DNA of 64,000 nucleotides from Pseudo-nitzschia pungens (GCA_037355855.1 CM074758.1:4375001-4439000), one strand, 5' to 3'. Counted from the first letter of the stretch, positions 39,448 to 52,430 are shown. The notes: generated by a model not told the origin, from the letters alone. Numbers and translations are program-made.

Positions 39448-39500
39448 ACCGACGGCCGGTGCCCAAAACTGAGTAGGGTCGGCCGGCTGCTGTACCAGAT
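39445..39500 (+). promoter_or_regulatory. Candidate UGA readthrough site between gag and pol
   Basis: TGA (39445-39447) is followed in frame by 17 codons leading to the pol ATG. CGGCCG starts five bases after the stop and can pair with CGGCCG at 39479-39486, with CCC and GGG extending the stem across a small internal loop; the loop is about 11 nt. The same arrangement is kept in copia B (47403-47458) with a G-U pair. A stable stem a few bases after a stop is the layout known from retroviral stop readthrough. Confidence 0.55.
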
Positions 39501-42500
39501 GGATCTGCCACGCGCGCGCCCCCCACCTAGTCCTGAGGGGCAATGCGAGTTGGACAGCCACGCTGATACGACTGCCGCCGGTTCCAATATGATCTTGCTT
39601 GAAGACCAAGTCGTCAGTCACGTCAATGTTCATCCTTTTTCGCCTGAGCTCAAGCCTATCAAGAACATACCTATTGGGACTTGTGTTACCGCTTACACAG
39701 CGCCCGACGGGAAAGTTTGGTTGATTTATTTTCACGAAGCACTGTATTTTGGTGACAAGTTGTCCCACAGCTTGATTTGCCCGAATCAGATACGGGACTG
39801 CCATCCCAATCGTGTCGATGAGGCGCCCCGTCAGTATGACCACAAGTCCAGTCACTCCATCCATATTGACAATACCGATCCTGAAGATCCCGGCGCGGGA
39901 CACACCCTTGACATCAAGCTCATGCTTGATGGAGTCGTGTCCTATTTCCCTTCCCGCAAGCCGACCAAGCATGAGATGGCTACATGCGATCATGTCGTTG
40001 CAACCCGAGACTTCCCTTGGGATCCAAAGAGCAAGAAGTTCGAGCAAGCCGAAGAAGCTATCGACGGCTCTCATCTGTTGAGTCCTACAGTGTCTGTCCT
40101 TCGCGCGGAGACGCCCATCGCGTCCACGCCAACCAAGAAGCAGTCCAAGAAGTCCAACAAGCGTAAGATGGAGCCTGTCGAAACACGGTCCAATTTCAGT
40201 CCCCATCTGTACGACAAGCCTCTTCGGAGCGACGAGCTGATCCTACCACAGCATGATTGCTTTGAGAAGTACAAGCTGCGGAGTCTCCAGCAACTCTGTA
40301 CCCGCCGTGACCTGACCCCATGTGCAATCGCATCTGACATCTGTTTGGATGCACGGCTTTCTTCTCTCTATTCGGACGATTCCTTGAAGACTTGCGGGGA
40401 CGATGATGCAGATGTAGACGAGGATGCAGTACCAAGTCTTACAATCAATGCCCTGCATACGCCGTTGTACGAGCGCGCCTACACCGATGGACGCGAGCGC
40501 TTCGAATTGGATCCCCGCTGTAGGGAGTCTGATTCTCCCGTCTGCCTGTCAGCCGTTTACAAGCATGTTCGATGGGACGACGATGCAGTCGAACCAGTCG
40601 ATCCCGAGCTCGACACCATCTCCAGACGAGCCAAGTGGGGCCCGACGATTGACACCGAACGCTACTGCAAGATTGATTCTGACCATTTGTCCAAGATTTG
40701 GGATGTAACTCCGAGAAAGGCTTCGGATACTCTTCGAGTCACGACCCAGAAAGGATTTCGGAACCCACTACATCCCCTCGTTCGCCGTCTGCCAACGCAG
40801 AGCTTCAGAAACAAGCGCATTGCGGCTGGCAAGATCTTCATCCACGATGTTGGGATCCCCGAGCATTTGATATCCGATGGCGCTCGAGAGCAAGGAGCCC
40901 CTGGGACTTACAAGACTCCATGGAATAAGGTCGTCAGCAAGAACCATATCCACCAGACCTTTATCCAGCCAAGATGTCCCTTCCAGAATCGCACGGAGCT
41001 CAGCATCGGCCATATCAGCAGAAGCATCCGCAAAAAGACGGCTCGGAAGCGATCCCCCAAGCGCCTGTGGGCTTTCTGTGGGGAGCTTGTTGCTGCCATC
41101 CGGCAGCGCACAGCTTCCAGTGATCCTACGACGATGGGTCGAACGCCGTTCGAAATTGTACATGGGTACATGCCTGACATATCTCTGTACCAAGCCCATG
41201 AATGGTATGATTTGGTCTATTGGGTTGACCTCTCTGATGGGACCAAAAAGCTGGGACGGTGGCTTGGCCCGTGCGGTGACCGATTCGGAGGTGGAGATTG
41301 CCACTGGATCCTGAACAAGGCGGCCATGCCGGTAAGCACTAACACAGTCCGCGCTGTCACTGAAGAAGAATGGCGTTCACACGATGTCAAACGCTATATG
41401 GACTCATTTGACCAAGCAGTGGAATCCAAGATCGGGGACAAGGTTGAGGATAACGACGCAAAGTTCCAAGCTACCTACCCTGACCCCCCTGCGGAGTTAT
41501 TTGAAGGACACCAAGAAAGGTGGGAGCTCGCCGAGCCGGAAGCCTCCATTCCAGATATTGACGATCTCATACCTGATGGGGATGACTATGATGAGTATAT
41601 TGGTAACAATGTGATGATCCAGAAGGGCGACGAACGACTACGGTGTGTTGTGAAGAGTCGTACTGCTGATCTTAATGGCAATCCGATTGGTAAGAGGAAT
41701 GATAACCCTATCCTTGATACCAGAATGTATGATCTGCAGTTTCCAGATGGTTCCGTCGAGCAGTACACCGCCAATATTGTTGCTGAGAGTATGTACAGCG
41801 AAATCGACAACGACGGACGCATGTTTTCTCTGTTGGACGAGATCATCGATCACGAGAGGGACGGATCCGCCATCAGGAAGCAAGACGCGACGATCATCAA
41901 CAAATACGGTCGCAAAGTCCCCAGGCCTACCACGAAGGGATGGCGATTGTTCGTCAGTTGGAAGGACGGAACCGAATCCTGGTGTAAGTTGAGCGATCTG
42001 AAAGAGTCCTTTCCTGTGCAGACTGCCGAGTATGCTATATCCGCCAAGATTTCGGAGCAGCCAGCATTCCGATGGTGGATTCAGCATGTACTACGGAGGA
42101 AGAGACGAATCCTCAAGGCTACCAAGCGAAACAAGTACTGGGATAGGACGCACAAGTTTGGAGTTGAGTTACCCCATTCTATTCCTGAAGCCCTCGCCAT
42201 CGACCAAAAGACTGGAACGGACTATTGGGAGAAGGCGATTGCGAAGGAGATGAGGAACAATGAGATGGCGTTCGAGTTCGATCCAAGCTACACCGTCGAA
42301 GGTCTCAAGGCCGAAGGTTTCAGCAAGATCACTACCCATATGATATTCGACGTCAAGTTGGGATCCCTCACCAGAAAAGCTAGATTAGTCACCGATGGTC
42401 ATAAGGTACAAGCAACAGCAAAGGAGCATACCTTCAGCAGTGTACCAAGCCGAGATTCAGTCCGTATCTTCTTCCTGTTGGCAGCGCTGAACAATTTGGA

Positions 42501-43572
42501 CGTACTGTCTGCGGACATCCAGAACGCCTATCTTACAGCGCCGATCAAGAAGAAGTATTATTTAGTTGCACAAGCTGAAGATGGTTTTCCCCTGCACTTG
42601 GTAGGTCAGGTATGTAAGATCGTTCGAGCACTGTATGGGCTTCCTGTTGCAGGCGCGTCGTTCCGATCCTATTTAACCAAGCACCTACGAACGCTAGGAT
42701 ATCAACCCTGTAAAGCTGATCCTGATGTTCATATGCGAGTGGAGACGCGAAAGGATGGTTCTAGGTACTGGGCCTACTTGATTGCATACTTCGACGATAT
42801 TATCTGTTGCAGTGAAGATCCTCGACGGCAGCTGGAAAGTATCGAGCAGCGCTTCACGCTGAAGGACGGGACTATAGAAGTTCCAACCTTGTATTTGGGC
42901 GCTGATATCCATTCGCATGTGGTTGAAGATGATCCAATCCCCAAATGGGCGATGTCATCCAAGAAATATGCCAAGAAAGCCATCGACGCAGTAGAGAAGG
43001 AGCTTGGCACCGAGCAGTACGGTTCCAAGTACCTTCCGAACAAGGTGTCGACCCCGTTGACATCCGATTATCGTCCAGAAGTTGATGTAACCGCTGAACT
43101 GGTTCCAAGCAAGCAGAACTACTATCAAGGATTGATTGGCGTCTTGAGGTGGTTGTGTGAACTTGGGAGACTGGATTTGGTCATGCCTGTATCTCTTATG
43201 TCTAGATATCTAGCGCAAGCACGAACAGGGCATTTGAATCAAGTATTGCACATGTTTGCTTATGTTAAGGCGCACGCACAATCCAAGCTAGTATTCGACG
43301 AGACACACCCTGAAGTGGATGAGACCAGATTCTCCGATTGCGACTGGAGTGAATTTTATCCAGACGCCAAGGAGGTGTTGCCACCAGATGCTCCTGAAGC
43401 GCTTGGAAAAGCAGTTATTATGAGTTGTTTTGTCGATGCGGATCATGCTGGGTGCAAAGCAACGAGGAGATCCCATACTGGAATTATTATATTCCTGAAT
43501 AGGGCTCCAATCCTGTGGTTCAGTTAAAGGCAAACCACTGTCGAGACCTCAACCTTTGGATCTGAGATTGTT
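39448..43572 (+). pseudogene. Copia A pol (PR-IN-RT-RNase H), first part
   Basis: ATG at 39499; open to TAA 43525-43527. Order PR-IN-RT-RNase H marks Ty1/copia. Protease: CELDSHADTTAAG. Integrase: HLISDGAREQ (second Asp) and RTELSIGHI (Glu) are present. The segment with the first Asp (WYTDTWMAKVPS in copia B) is deleted: 46 codons are missing between AAGK and IFIHDVG. RT: SADIQNAYL, and the catalytic box is AYFDDI rather than YVDD. RNase H begins at CFVDADHAGC; a TAA replaces the codon after LWFS, and 45 bp later copia B is inserted at TTGTT. Apart from the missing segment it matches copia B well. Confidence 0.9.
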
Positions 43573-44547
43573 ATGAAGATATCCAGTGTGCTACCATCTG
43601 TGCTAAGGCTCCAGTGTAGGAGAATGTACTGGGGCTACAGTCAGCAGCCTCCAGCAGTAGCTGACTAACAGGTGCTGAGCTGAGTGCTAGGCTGTGTGCT
43701 AATTGGTAGCATACAGGCTTAGCAGCAGGCTTAGCAGCAGGCTTAGCAACAGGCTTAGCAGCAGGCTTAGCAACAGGCTTAGCAGCAGGCTTAGCAACAG
43801 GCTTAGCAGCAGACCTATATCCTACTATCCTGTTTAGTATGGATGCTAGCAGAGTTTACTAGGGTCGCCGCGTACGATTTGTACCAATCGTACGTACCCC
43901 GAGTAAAGCACCTGTTATGGTGTAGCTAAATGCTACAGGGTTAGGGTTGCTAATGCTACGAGATACTGAAAGATGCTAACCTACCATGATACCATTGCTA
44001 AGATACGATGCTACCGCCGGGGCCAGGTCATTGGTGTATAATATGTACCATGACTGGATGCCCGGCCCAAACAGTTACCAAACGTGCTAGCATAAGTGAG
44101 CTAGCACACGATTGGATATAATTAAGCGAAGCTTAATTAAGCGAAGCTACGCTACGATACTCCGATACGCTACCCGTAGAATACAGTACCAGAGCTATGG
44201 AGCGCTGTTATTATACGAGTTAGCGAGTTAGCGAATCGATGTCACGATACGATACAGAGCTGAGCGCTTTGGCTCAGCTCCCCTTTATTCACTCTTTCTT
44301 TTATACCCTAAAATAAACACACCTATCATGCCCTCCCCTTACGACGATTCCGATGTACCTCTAGGGAAGTGCCTTGTATTGCTTGAGCGTATGCAATAGA
44401 CCTTGAACAGTCCACTGTAGACTCACGATTTGCCAGGACTTTATGTATTATTATTGTTAAGGCTTTCCCCTATTTTTCCAGTACGCAGTACGAGATATTT
44501 ATCTACGATTAGACCCTGAAGACCGCTGACGAGCGGATATCAACACA
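43573..44547 (+). repeat. Copia B 5' LTR
   Basis: 975 bp, ATGAAGATATCC to ATATCAACACA. It holds about nine AGGCTTAGCARC units, the TATA-like GTATAATATG near 44035 and AAATAAACACACC near 44312. Confidence 0.95.
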
Positions 44548-45433
44548 GTTTATCAGACCCACCGCTCGACCCACTACGAACCGGGACGCCGGCTAGAGCG
44601 TGTGAAGAAACCCAGCTGGCTGATCACCACTGGCATCCATGCCTACACTTGGATGTAAAACCTCAGCTGAAAACTGGACCAGCAGCTGACATCGCGAGAT
44701 CCCTGATGTTAATGGGGAGCCCTTCCCTAGACCTGCGAAACGACCGGAGCCCACACATCCACCTCTGGGGCCTGTTTATACAGTAGATGAGTATCATGGT
44801 GGCTCCATGGAGGCTCAGTCCGGTGGGGAAGGAGCAAGACGGACGTGGAGGAAGCAACGTCCATGATTCCCTGTTATTTCTTTACAGGATTCAAGGGGAC
44901 ATTTGCTGGGGATGGGACAACACTGGAAGAAGAATTTTCGTGGAGACAGACCACCACGAACTTTCCAGTGAAGGCAGTGTCCAGCAGACCAAGGACATGA
45001 CGTCAGTCCCATCCGAAACAACGAGGCGCAGACAACCTCAAATCTGCCATACCATCGATTTTTTGATTTTAGCCAAGGGAACTTGGAATCAGACAAGCCA
45101 AGAACCCTGAGATCTGTCATATCTCAGAATCAAATCGATTGGTCCGGAGCAGAAAGACCTGAATAGAATTCTTCTTTTTGGTCGTGACCAACCATTTGGA
45201 TACCTTGCTAGCCAACCATCGAATCGGAACCATCGATGCGTATACCTTTTTAGACGTTGACACGAAAGTGTTGACACCAATGCTGACGTGATACCTTTTC
45301 TTGATACCTTTTCTTTTGGTCGACATCGATACAGACCTTCGATCGACGACTCGGATGGAAACAGTCCCCACCACAAAAGAATTTGGTTTAGAAACCGAAG
45401 CAAGTTAGTTACTCAGAGCAAGTCAAGACAACC
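44548..45433 (+). other. Copia B leader (5' UTR)
   Basis: Starts GTTTATCAGACCCACCGCT (candidate primer-binding site). It is collinear with the copia A leader, including a TTATTTCTTTACAG splice-acceptor-like string near 44873. No conserved ORF before gag. Confidence 0.6.
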
Positions 45434-47405
45434 ATGGCCAAGCAAACCAGAAGACAACTCGCTGCAGCCGCCGCCGGAGCCGGCGCTGCTGGAGATGCCC
45501 CCGCCCCTGAAGCCGGAGGCGCCATCCCTGGAGGCGGCGCTGTCCCTGGAGGCGGCGCTGTCCCTGGAGGCGCTGCCCCTGGAGGCGCTGTCCCTCGAAT
45601 CGCCGATGGAGCCGGTGTTCCCCCTGTCGGAGCGCCTGGAGCCGGTGTTCCCCCTGTCGGAGCGCCTGAAATCCCTCTTTTTGCTCCTGCTGGAGCCTCC
45701 AGAGTCCAACAAGAACCCAACCTTGACATCCAACCCCGATCTGAGATGATCCTGCTTGCTGCTATTCAAGAACTGAGAGCAATGCGCAACGAGAACGCAG
45801 CTCGGATTGCTGCTGAGGCTGCTGCTGCTGCTGCTGCCGCTGCCGCCGCTCGTGCTCCAGCTCCAGCTCCTGCAGCTGCTCCTGCTCCTGCTCCTGTCAC
45901 CGCCCCTACAGGAGCTAGTCCTGAAATCCTCCAAGCCCATGCCACAGCTCAAGCTAATGGTGGAATCTCTGGATACAAGAATGGAGCAAAGCTCAGCTCA
46001 AGGGAGTCAGACCTCCACGAGATCCTCTCTGGTTTCAGCAATAGTGATACGGCGGACGAACTATTCCGGAATGGCCTCAACAGCATCGAGGCGATCCAAC
46101 AGCTCTCTGCCAAGGAACTCCCCAAGTACCTCCGTGACTTCAATGGGGGTCGTCATCCGATGTGCCCCTACCATGAACGAGTATTCATCGGACTATCCTT
46201 CAGACAATCCTTTCAGCTTCTTTCGGAGTGGATCCGCTACCAACCTCTCATTGGTATCAAGCCTACAGCCCATACTTGGCTTAGTGATCCCCTTCGCAGC
46301 CGACCGAACTCGCCAACGCCTACATGAAATGCAGACCGCCGACAAGGAGGCTGTCTCAGCGTCCATTACTCCGCCGAAGCTCGTCAACCTTGACAACTTC
46401 CGTCAGTGGGAAGAAAGCTTTCGTCAGTTCCTCCGCTTTCAGTATAATGAACAAGGGTTCCCCCTATCATACGTCATCCGTCCGAAGGAGCAAGAGACGG
46501 TGACTGCAGCAGAGAGATCCGCCACTGTTGGGAAGGACGGGATTTTTTCCAACTGGATGGATTATAATGTTCGATGCGCCACGCTTGAAGGCCCTCAGTT
46601 CGTCACTGACAACCACGACGTTTGGGTGTTGCTCTGCAACGCAGTTCGTGATGGCCCTGCCTGGGCCTACACTCGAAGGTACAAAGACGCGAAGAATCCG
46701 ACTGGGAACGCCCGAGCGGCTTTCCTACATCTCTACGAGAATGCCTTCTCCGCAACCAACGTCGCGGCTATTCTTGACAAGGTCCGTACCGGCATGTACA
46801 CCTCCCGCTACACAGGAGACTCTCGAACATACGACTTTGAGAAGCACTGCAGAACTTGGTTGAATTTCCAGACTACGCTCTCCAACCACAACAAGTTGCA
46901 CGACGAAGAAGACTTCACCATGCGTTTCATCCACAGTATCCAAGACGATCGGTTTGAGAACCCCAAGATCCAGATCTTTGAAACCGATAAGTACACCAAG
47001 GACTTCAACGAGTGCGTCTCGTACTTCAAGAGGTGCCTTGGCATACGAAAGATGGGTGCGGTCTCAACCAAGCGAGCGCGAAGTATCTCCTCTGTACACC
47101 AAGGTGGTGGTGGTGGTGGCAACCAGGGAAGCAACAAGGGCGGATCGTACGGCGGCAAGATTGAGGACAAACCTTATCCCTATGAAGTCTACAAGACCTT
47201 CTCCAAGGAACAACGAAAGCAGTTGTATGACCTCCGTCAGAAGAAGAAAGCTCGAACTATTCAGTCCACTAGTTCTACCACGCCTGCTGCCTCCGCGAAC
47301 GCGAACGCGACCCAAGGCGCAGGGAACAGTTTTGGGCCCAAGGGGCGCAAGAAGGGCAAGAAGAAGGGCAACGGCTCGAACCAAGGACAGACCCCCAAGA
47401 ACTGA
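45434..47405 (+). pseudogene. Copia B gag, one frameshift
   Basis: ATG at 45434 in the same context as copia A. The frame runs to about 46293, where copia B has CCCCTTCGC against CCCCTCGC in copia A (one extra T). It then continues in another frame to TGA 47403-47405. The Ala/Gly/Pro-rich N-terminus differs in repeat number; the core and basic C-terminus are conserved. The rest looks intact, so the shift is recent or a sequence error. Confidence 0.85.
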
Positions 47406-50400
47406 AACGACGGCCGGTGCCCGAAATTAAGTAAGGTTGGCCGGCTGTTGTACCAGATGGATCTCCCGCGCGCGAGCCCCCCACCCAGTCCTGAGGGGCA
47501 ATGCGAGCTGGACAGCCACGCTGATACGACTGCCGCCGGTTCCAATATGATCTTGCTTGAAGACCAAGTCGTCAGCCACGTCGATGTTCATCCTTTTTCG
47601 CCTGAGCTCGAGCCTATCAAGAACATTCCTATTGGGACCTGTGTTACGGCCTACACAGATACCGACGGGAAAGTTTGGTTGATTTATTTCCACGAAGCCC
47701 TGTATTTTGGTGACAAGTTGTCCCACAGCTTGATTTGCCCGAATCAGATACGGGACTGCCATCCCAATCGTGTCAGTGAAGCGCCCCGTCAGTATGATGA
47801 ACAGTCCAGTCACTCCATCCATATTGACAATACCGATCCTGAAGATCCCCATGCGGGCCACACCCTCGACATCAAGCTCCTGCTTGATGGGGTCGTGTCC
47901 TATTTCCCTTCCCGCAAGCCCACCAAGCATGAGATGGCTACATGCGATCATGTCGTTGCTACCCGAGACTTCCCTTGGGATCCGAAGAGCAAGAAGTTCG
48001 AGCAAGCCGAAGAAGCCATCGACGGATCCCATCCTTTGAATCCGACGTTGTCTGTCCTTCGCGCGGGGACGCCCCATGCGTCCGCGCCGACCACGAAGCA
48101 GTCCAAGAAGTCCAACAAGCGCAAGTTGGAGCCCGTCGAAACACGGTCCAATTTCAGTCCCCATTTGTACGACGATCCTCTTCGGAGCGACGAGCTGATC
48201 CTGCCACAGCATGATTGCTATGAGAAGTACAAGCTGCGGAGTCTTCAGCAACTCTGTACCCGCCGTGATCTGACCCCATGTGCGATCGCATCCGAACTCG
48301 CGTCTGGATGCGCGGCTATCTTCTCTTTTTCATTCAGGCGATTCCCTGAAGACTTGCGGGGACGATGTAGACGTGGATTCTGTACCAAGTCTTACAGTCA
48401 ACGCCCTCCATACCCCGTTGTACGAGCGCTCCTACACCGATGGACGCGAGCACTTCGAATTGGATCCCCGTTGCAGGGATTTCCCCGTCTGCCTGTCTGC
48501 CGTTTACAAGCACGTTCGATGGGACGATGCAGTCCAACCAGTCGATCCCGAGCTCGACACTATCGCCAGACGAGCCAAGTGGGGTCCGACGATTGACACC
48601 GAACGCTACTGCAAGATTGACTCCGACCGTCTGTCCAAGATCTGGGATGTATCTCCGAGAAAGGCTGCGGATACCCTTCGAGTCACGACCCAGAAAGGCT
48701 TCCGCAACCCTATGCATCCTCTTGTCCGCCGATTGCCAACGCAGAGCTTCAGAAACAAGCGCATCGCGGCTGGCAAATGGTACACCGACACCTGGATGGC
48801 AAAGGTCCCGAGCATCATGCGACAAGATTCAGCCGCCCAAGTTTTCAGTAATGGTAAGGGCTACAACGAGTTCATACCTATACAGGGCAAGAAGCAAGCG
48901 TATGAAGGCCTGAAGATTTTCATCCACGACGTCGGTATCCCCGAGCATTTAATATCTGATGGCGCTCGAGAGCAAGGAGCCCCTGGTACCTACAAGACTC
49001 CATGGAATAAGGTCGTCAGCAAAAACCATATCCATCAGACCTTTATCCAGCCAAGATGTCCCTTCCAGAACCGCGCGGAGCTCAGCATCGGCCATATCAG
49101 CAGAAGCATCCGCAAGAAGACGGCTCGGAAGCGATCCCCCAAGCGCCTGTGGGCTTTCTGCGGAGAGCTCGTTGCTGCCATCCGACAGCGCACGGCCTCC
49201 AGTGATCCTACGGCGATGGGTCGAACGCCGTTCGAAATTGTACATGGGTACATGCCTGATATATCTCTGTACCAAGCCCATGAATGGTATGATTTCGTCT
49301 ATTGGGTTGATCTCTCTGATGGGACCGAGAAGCTGGGACGGTGGCTTGGCCCGTGCGGTGACCGATTCGGAGGTGGAGATTGCCACTGGATTCTGAACGA
49401 GGCGGCCATGCCGGTAAGCACTAACACAGTCCGTGCTGTTACTGAAGAAGAATGGCGTTCCCATGACGTCAAGCGGTATATGGACTCATTTGACCAAGCA
49501 GTTGAATCCAAGATCGGGGACAAAGTGGAGGATAACGACGCAAAGTTCCAAGCTACCTACCCTGATCCCCCTGCTGAGTTATTCGAAGGTCACCAAGAAC
49601 GATGGGAGCTCACCGAACCTGAAGCTTCCATCCCAGACATCGACGACCTCATACCTGATGGGGATGACTATGATGAGTATATTGGTAATAACGTCATGAT
49701 CCAGAAGGGCGACGAACGACTACGGTGTGTCGTGAAGAACCGTTCTGCTGATCTTAATGGCAATCCGATTGGTAAGAGGAATGATAACCCTATCCTTGAT
49801 ACCAGAATGTATGATCTGCAGTTTCCAGATGGTTCCGTCGAGCAGTACACCGCCAATATCGTTGCTGAGAGCATGTACAGCGAAATCGATGACGACGGAC
49901 GAATGTTCTCTCTACTGGACGAGATTATCGACCACGAGAAAGACGGATCTGCCGTTAGGAAGCAAGATGCGACGATCACCAACAAGTACGGTCGCAAAGT
50001 CCCCAAGCCTACAACGAAGGGATGGCGATTGCTCGTCAGTTGGAAAGATGGAACCGAATCCTGGTGTAAGTTGAGCGATCTGAAAGAGTCCTTTCCTGTG
50101 CAGACTGCCGAGTATGCTATATCCGCCAAGATTTCGGAGCAGCCAGCATTCCGATGGTGGATCCACCACGTACTACGAAGGAAGAAGCAAATCCTCAAAG
50201 CCACCAAGCGAAACAAGTACTGGGATAGGACGCACAAGTTTGGAGTGGAGTTACCTCATTCTATTCCCGAAGCCCTAGCCATCGACCGAAAGACTGGAAC
50301 GGACTATTGGGAGAAGGCTGATCGCGAAGGAGATGAGGAACAACGAAGATGGCGTTCGAGTTTGACCCCAGCTACACCGTCGAAGGCCTCAAGGCCGAAG

Positions 50401-51962
50401 GATTCAGCAAGATCACGACGCACATGATCTTTGATGTGAAGTTGGGGTCCCTGACGCGGAAAGCACGGCTCGTCGCCGATGGCCATAAGGTACAAGCAAC
50501 AGCTAAGGAACATACCTTCAGCAGTGTACCTAGCAGGGATTCAGTCCGTATCTTCTTCCTGTTGGCAGCGCTGAACAATCTGGACGTGCTGTCTGCGGAC
50601 ATCCAGAATGCCTACCTTACAGCGCCGATCAAGAAGAAATATTATTTGGTTGCACGAGCTGAAGATGGTTTTCCCCCGCACTTGGTAGGACAGGTATGTA
50701 AGATCGTTCGAGCACTGTATGGACTCCCTGTTGCAGGCGCGTCGTTCCGATCCTATTTGACCAAGCACCTACGAACGCTAGGATATCAACCCTGTAAAGC
50801 TGATCCTGACGTTCATATGCGAGTGGAGACACGAAAAGACGGCTCTAGGTACTGGGCCTACCTGATTGCATACGTCGACGATATTATCTGTTGCAGTGAG
50901 GACCCTCGACGACAGTTGGAAAGTATCGAGCAGCGCTTCACGCTGAAGGACGGGACTATAGAAGTTCCAACCCTATATCTGGGCGCTGATGTTCACTCGC
51001 ATGTGGTTGAAGATGATCCAATCCCCAAGTGGGCGATGTCCTCCGAGAAATATGCTAAGAAGGCCATCGACGCAGTGGAAAAGGAGCTTGGCACCGAGCA
51101 ATATGGTTACAAGTATCTTCCGAACAAGGTATCAACCCCGTTGACATCCGATTATCGTCCAGAAGTTGATGTTACCACCGAACTAGATCCAAGCAAGCAG
51201 AATTACTACCAAGGATTGATTGGAGTCTTAAGGTGGTTATGTGAGCTCGGTCGGCTTGATTTGGTCATGCCTGTATCCCTTATGTCCAGGTACCTAGCCC
51301 AAGCAAGAACAGGGCATTTGAACCAAGTATTGCACATGTTTGCCTATCTCAAGGCGCACGCCCGATCCAAGTTAGTATTTGACGAGACGCGTCCTGAAGT
51401 GGACGAGTCCAGATTCCCCAACTGCGACTGGAGCGAGTTTTATCCTGATGCCAAGGAAGTATTGCCACCGGATGCTCCTGAACCTCTTGGAAAAGCGGTT
51501 ATCATGAGTTGTTTTGTCGATGCGGATCATGCCGGATGCAAAGCAACAAGGAGGTCCCATACCGGAATCATCATCTTTGTGAACAGGGCTCCAATCCTGT
51601 GGTTCAGCAAACGCCAGACCACTGTCGAAACGTCAACCTTTGGTTCTGAGATAGTTGCACTCCGAATTGCCATCGAACTGATTGAGGGCCTCAGATACAA
51701 GCTCAGGATGATGGGTGTCCCTATCGAAGGTCCTACCAACGTGTACTGTGACAACGAGTCTGTTGTTAAGAATACCACCAGGCCGGAGAGTCCATGCAAC
51801 AAGAAGCACAACAGCGTTGCTTACCACAAAGCGCGCGAGTCTATTGCTGCTGGAACAATTCGAATTGCAAAGGAGCCTGGCGAGACCAATATTGCTGACC
51901 TATTCACCAAGCTATTGAATGGCCCAGCTCTAAAAGACCACTGCGCTCGATGCATGTGGTAA
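47406..51962 (+). pseudogene. Copia B pol (PR-IN-RT-RNase H), three frameshifts
   Basis: Open in frame from the gag TGA; first ATG 47457; ends TAA 51960-51962. Protease: CELDSHADTTAAG. Integrase: all three catalytic sites (WYTDTWMAKVPS, HLISDGAREQ, RAELSIGHI). RT: SADIQNAYL and the canonical AYVDDI. RNase H: CFVDADHAGC, STFGSEIVAL, VYCDNESVV and a C-terminal IADLFTKLL. Single extra bases near 48295, 50317 and 50345 shift the frame relative to copia A. Correcting for these, every copia domain is present, so this is the better guide to the family's protein. Confidence 0.88.
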
Positions 51963-52430
51963 AGAATGCTCCAGCTGCATTATTTGAGGTACTTCGACCC
52001 CCTGACAAGCAGCTCGGACGCAGAAGGTTTTGATTTCGATTCCGGATTCGATCTGATCTTATGTCCTATGTTATATTTGGGAGTCTCCGGTACACCGGTT
52101 CCGGGGACTATAAACTTGAAAGACAATAGGCTGATTGATCTCCTTGTTCGTGTCAAGGAGTGGAACCAAGGGCAAAACGTCCTCCGGTCCGACCCCCCTT
52201 TTTTTTGAACTACGAATCAGCCGGGCCTCTGATAGAAGAACTGCAATATTTGGTGCAGTTTGATCTCTGACAAGTTATATGGAAGCATCCCTGAATTCTG
52301 TTATGATCCATCCAAGTGTCCTGGTACAACAAGCAAGAGTATTGGTGTCCTCCTGGGAGTATCTGTTTCCGGGGACTGGGATAGTTGCTCAGTTGCTCAT
52401 ACAGGACCACTGGCATGAATCAAGGGGACT
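51963..52430 (+). other. Copia B 3' untranslated region
   Basis: Non-coding, similar to 53694-54361 in copia A (shared GGGAGTCTCCGGTACACCGG and GAACTGCAATATTTGGTGC). AAGGGGACT directly before the 3' LTR is the likely polypurine tract. Confidence 0.7.

Noticed and set aside
38797..40206. Long minus-strand ORF (469 codons) antisense to copia A gag-pol, with a similar one at 47427-48251 in copia B
   Set aside because: Antisense shadow of a conserved coding frame; no known domain, and its presence in both copies follows from the sense-strand conservation.
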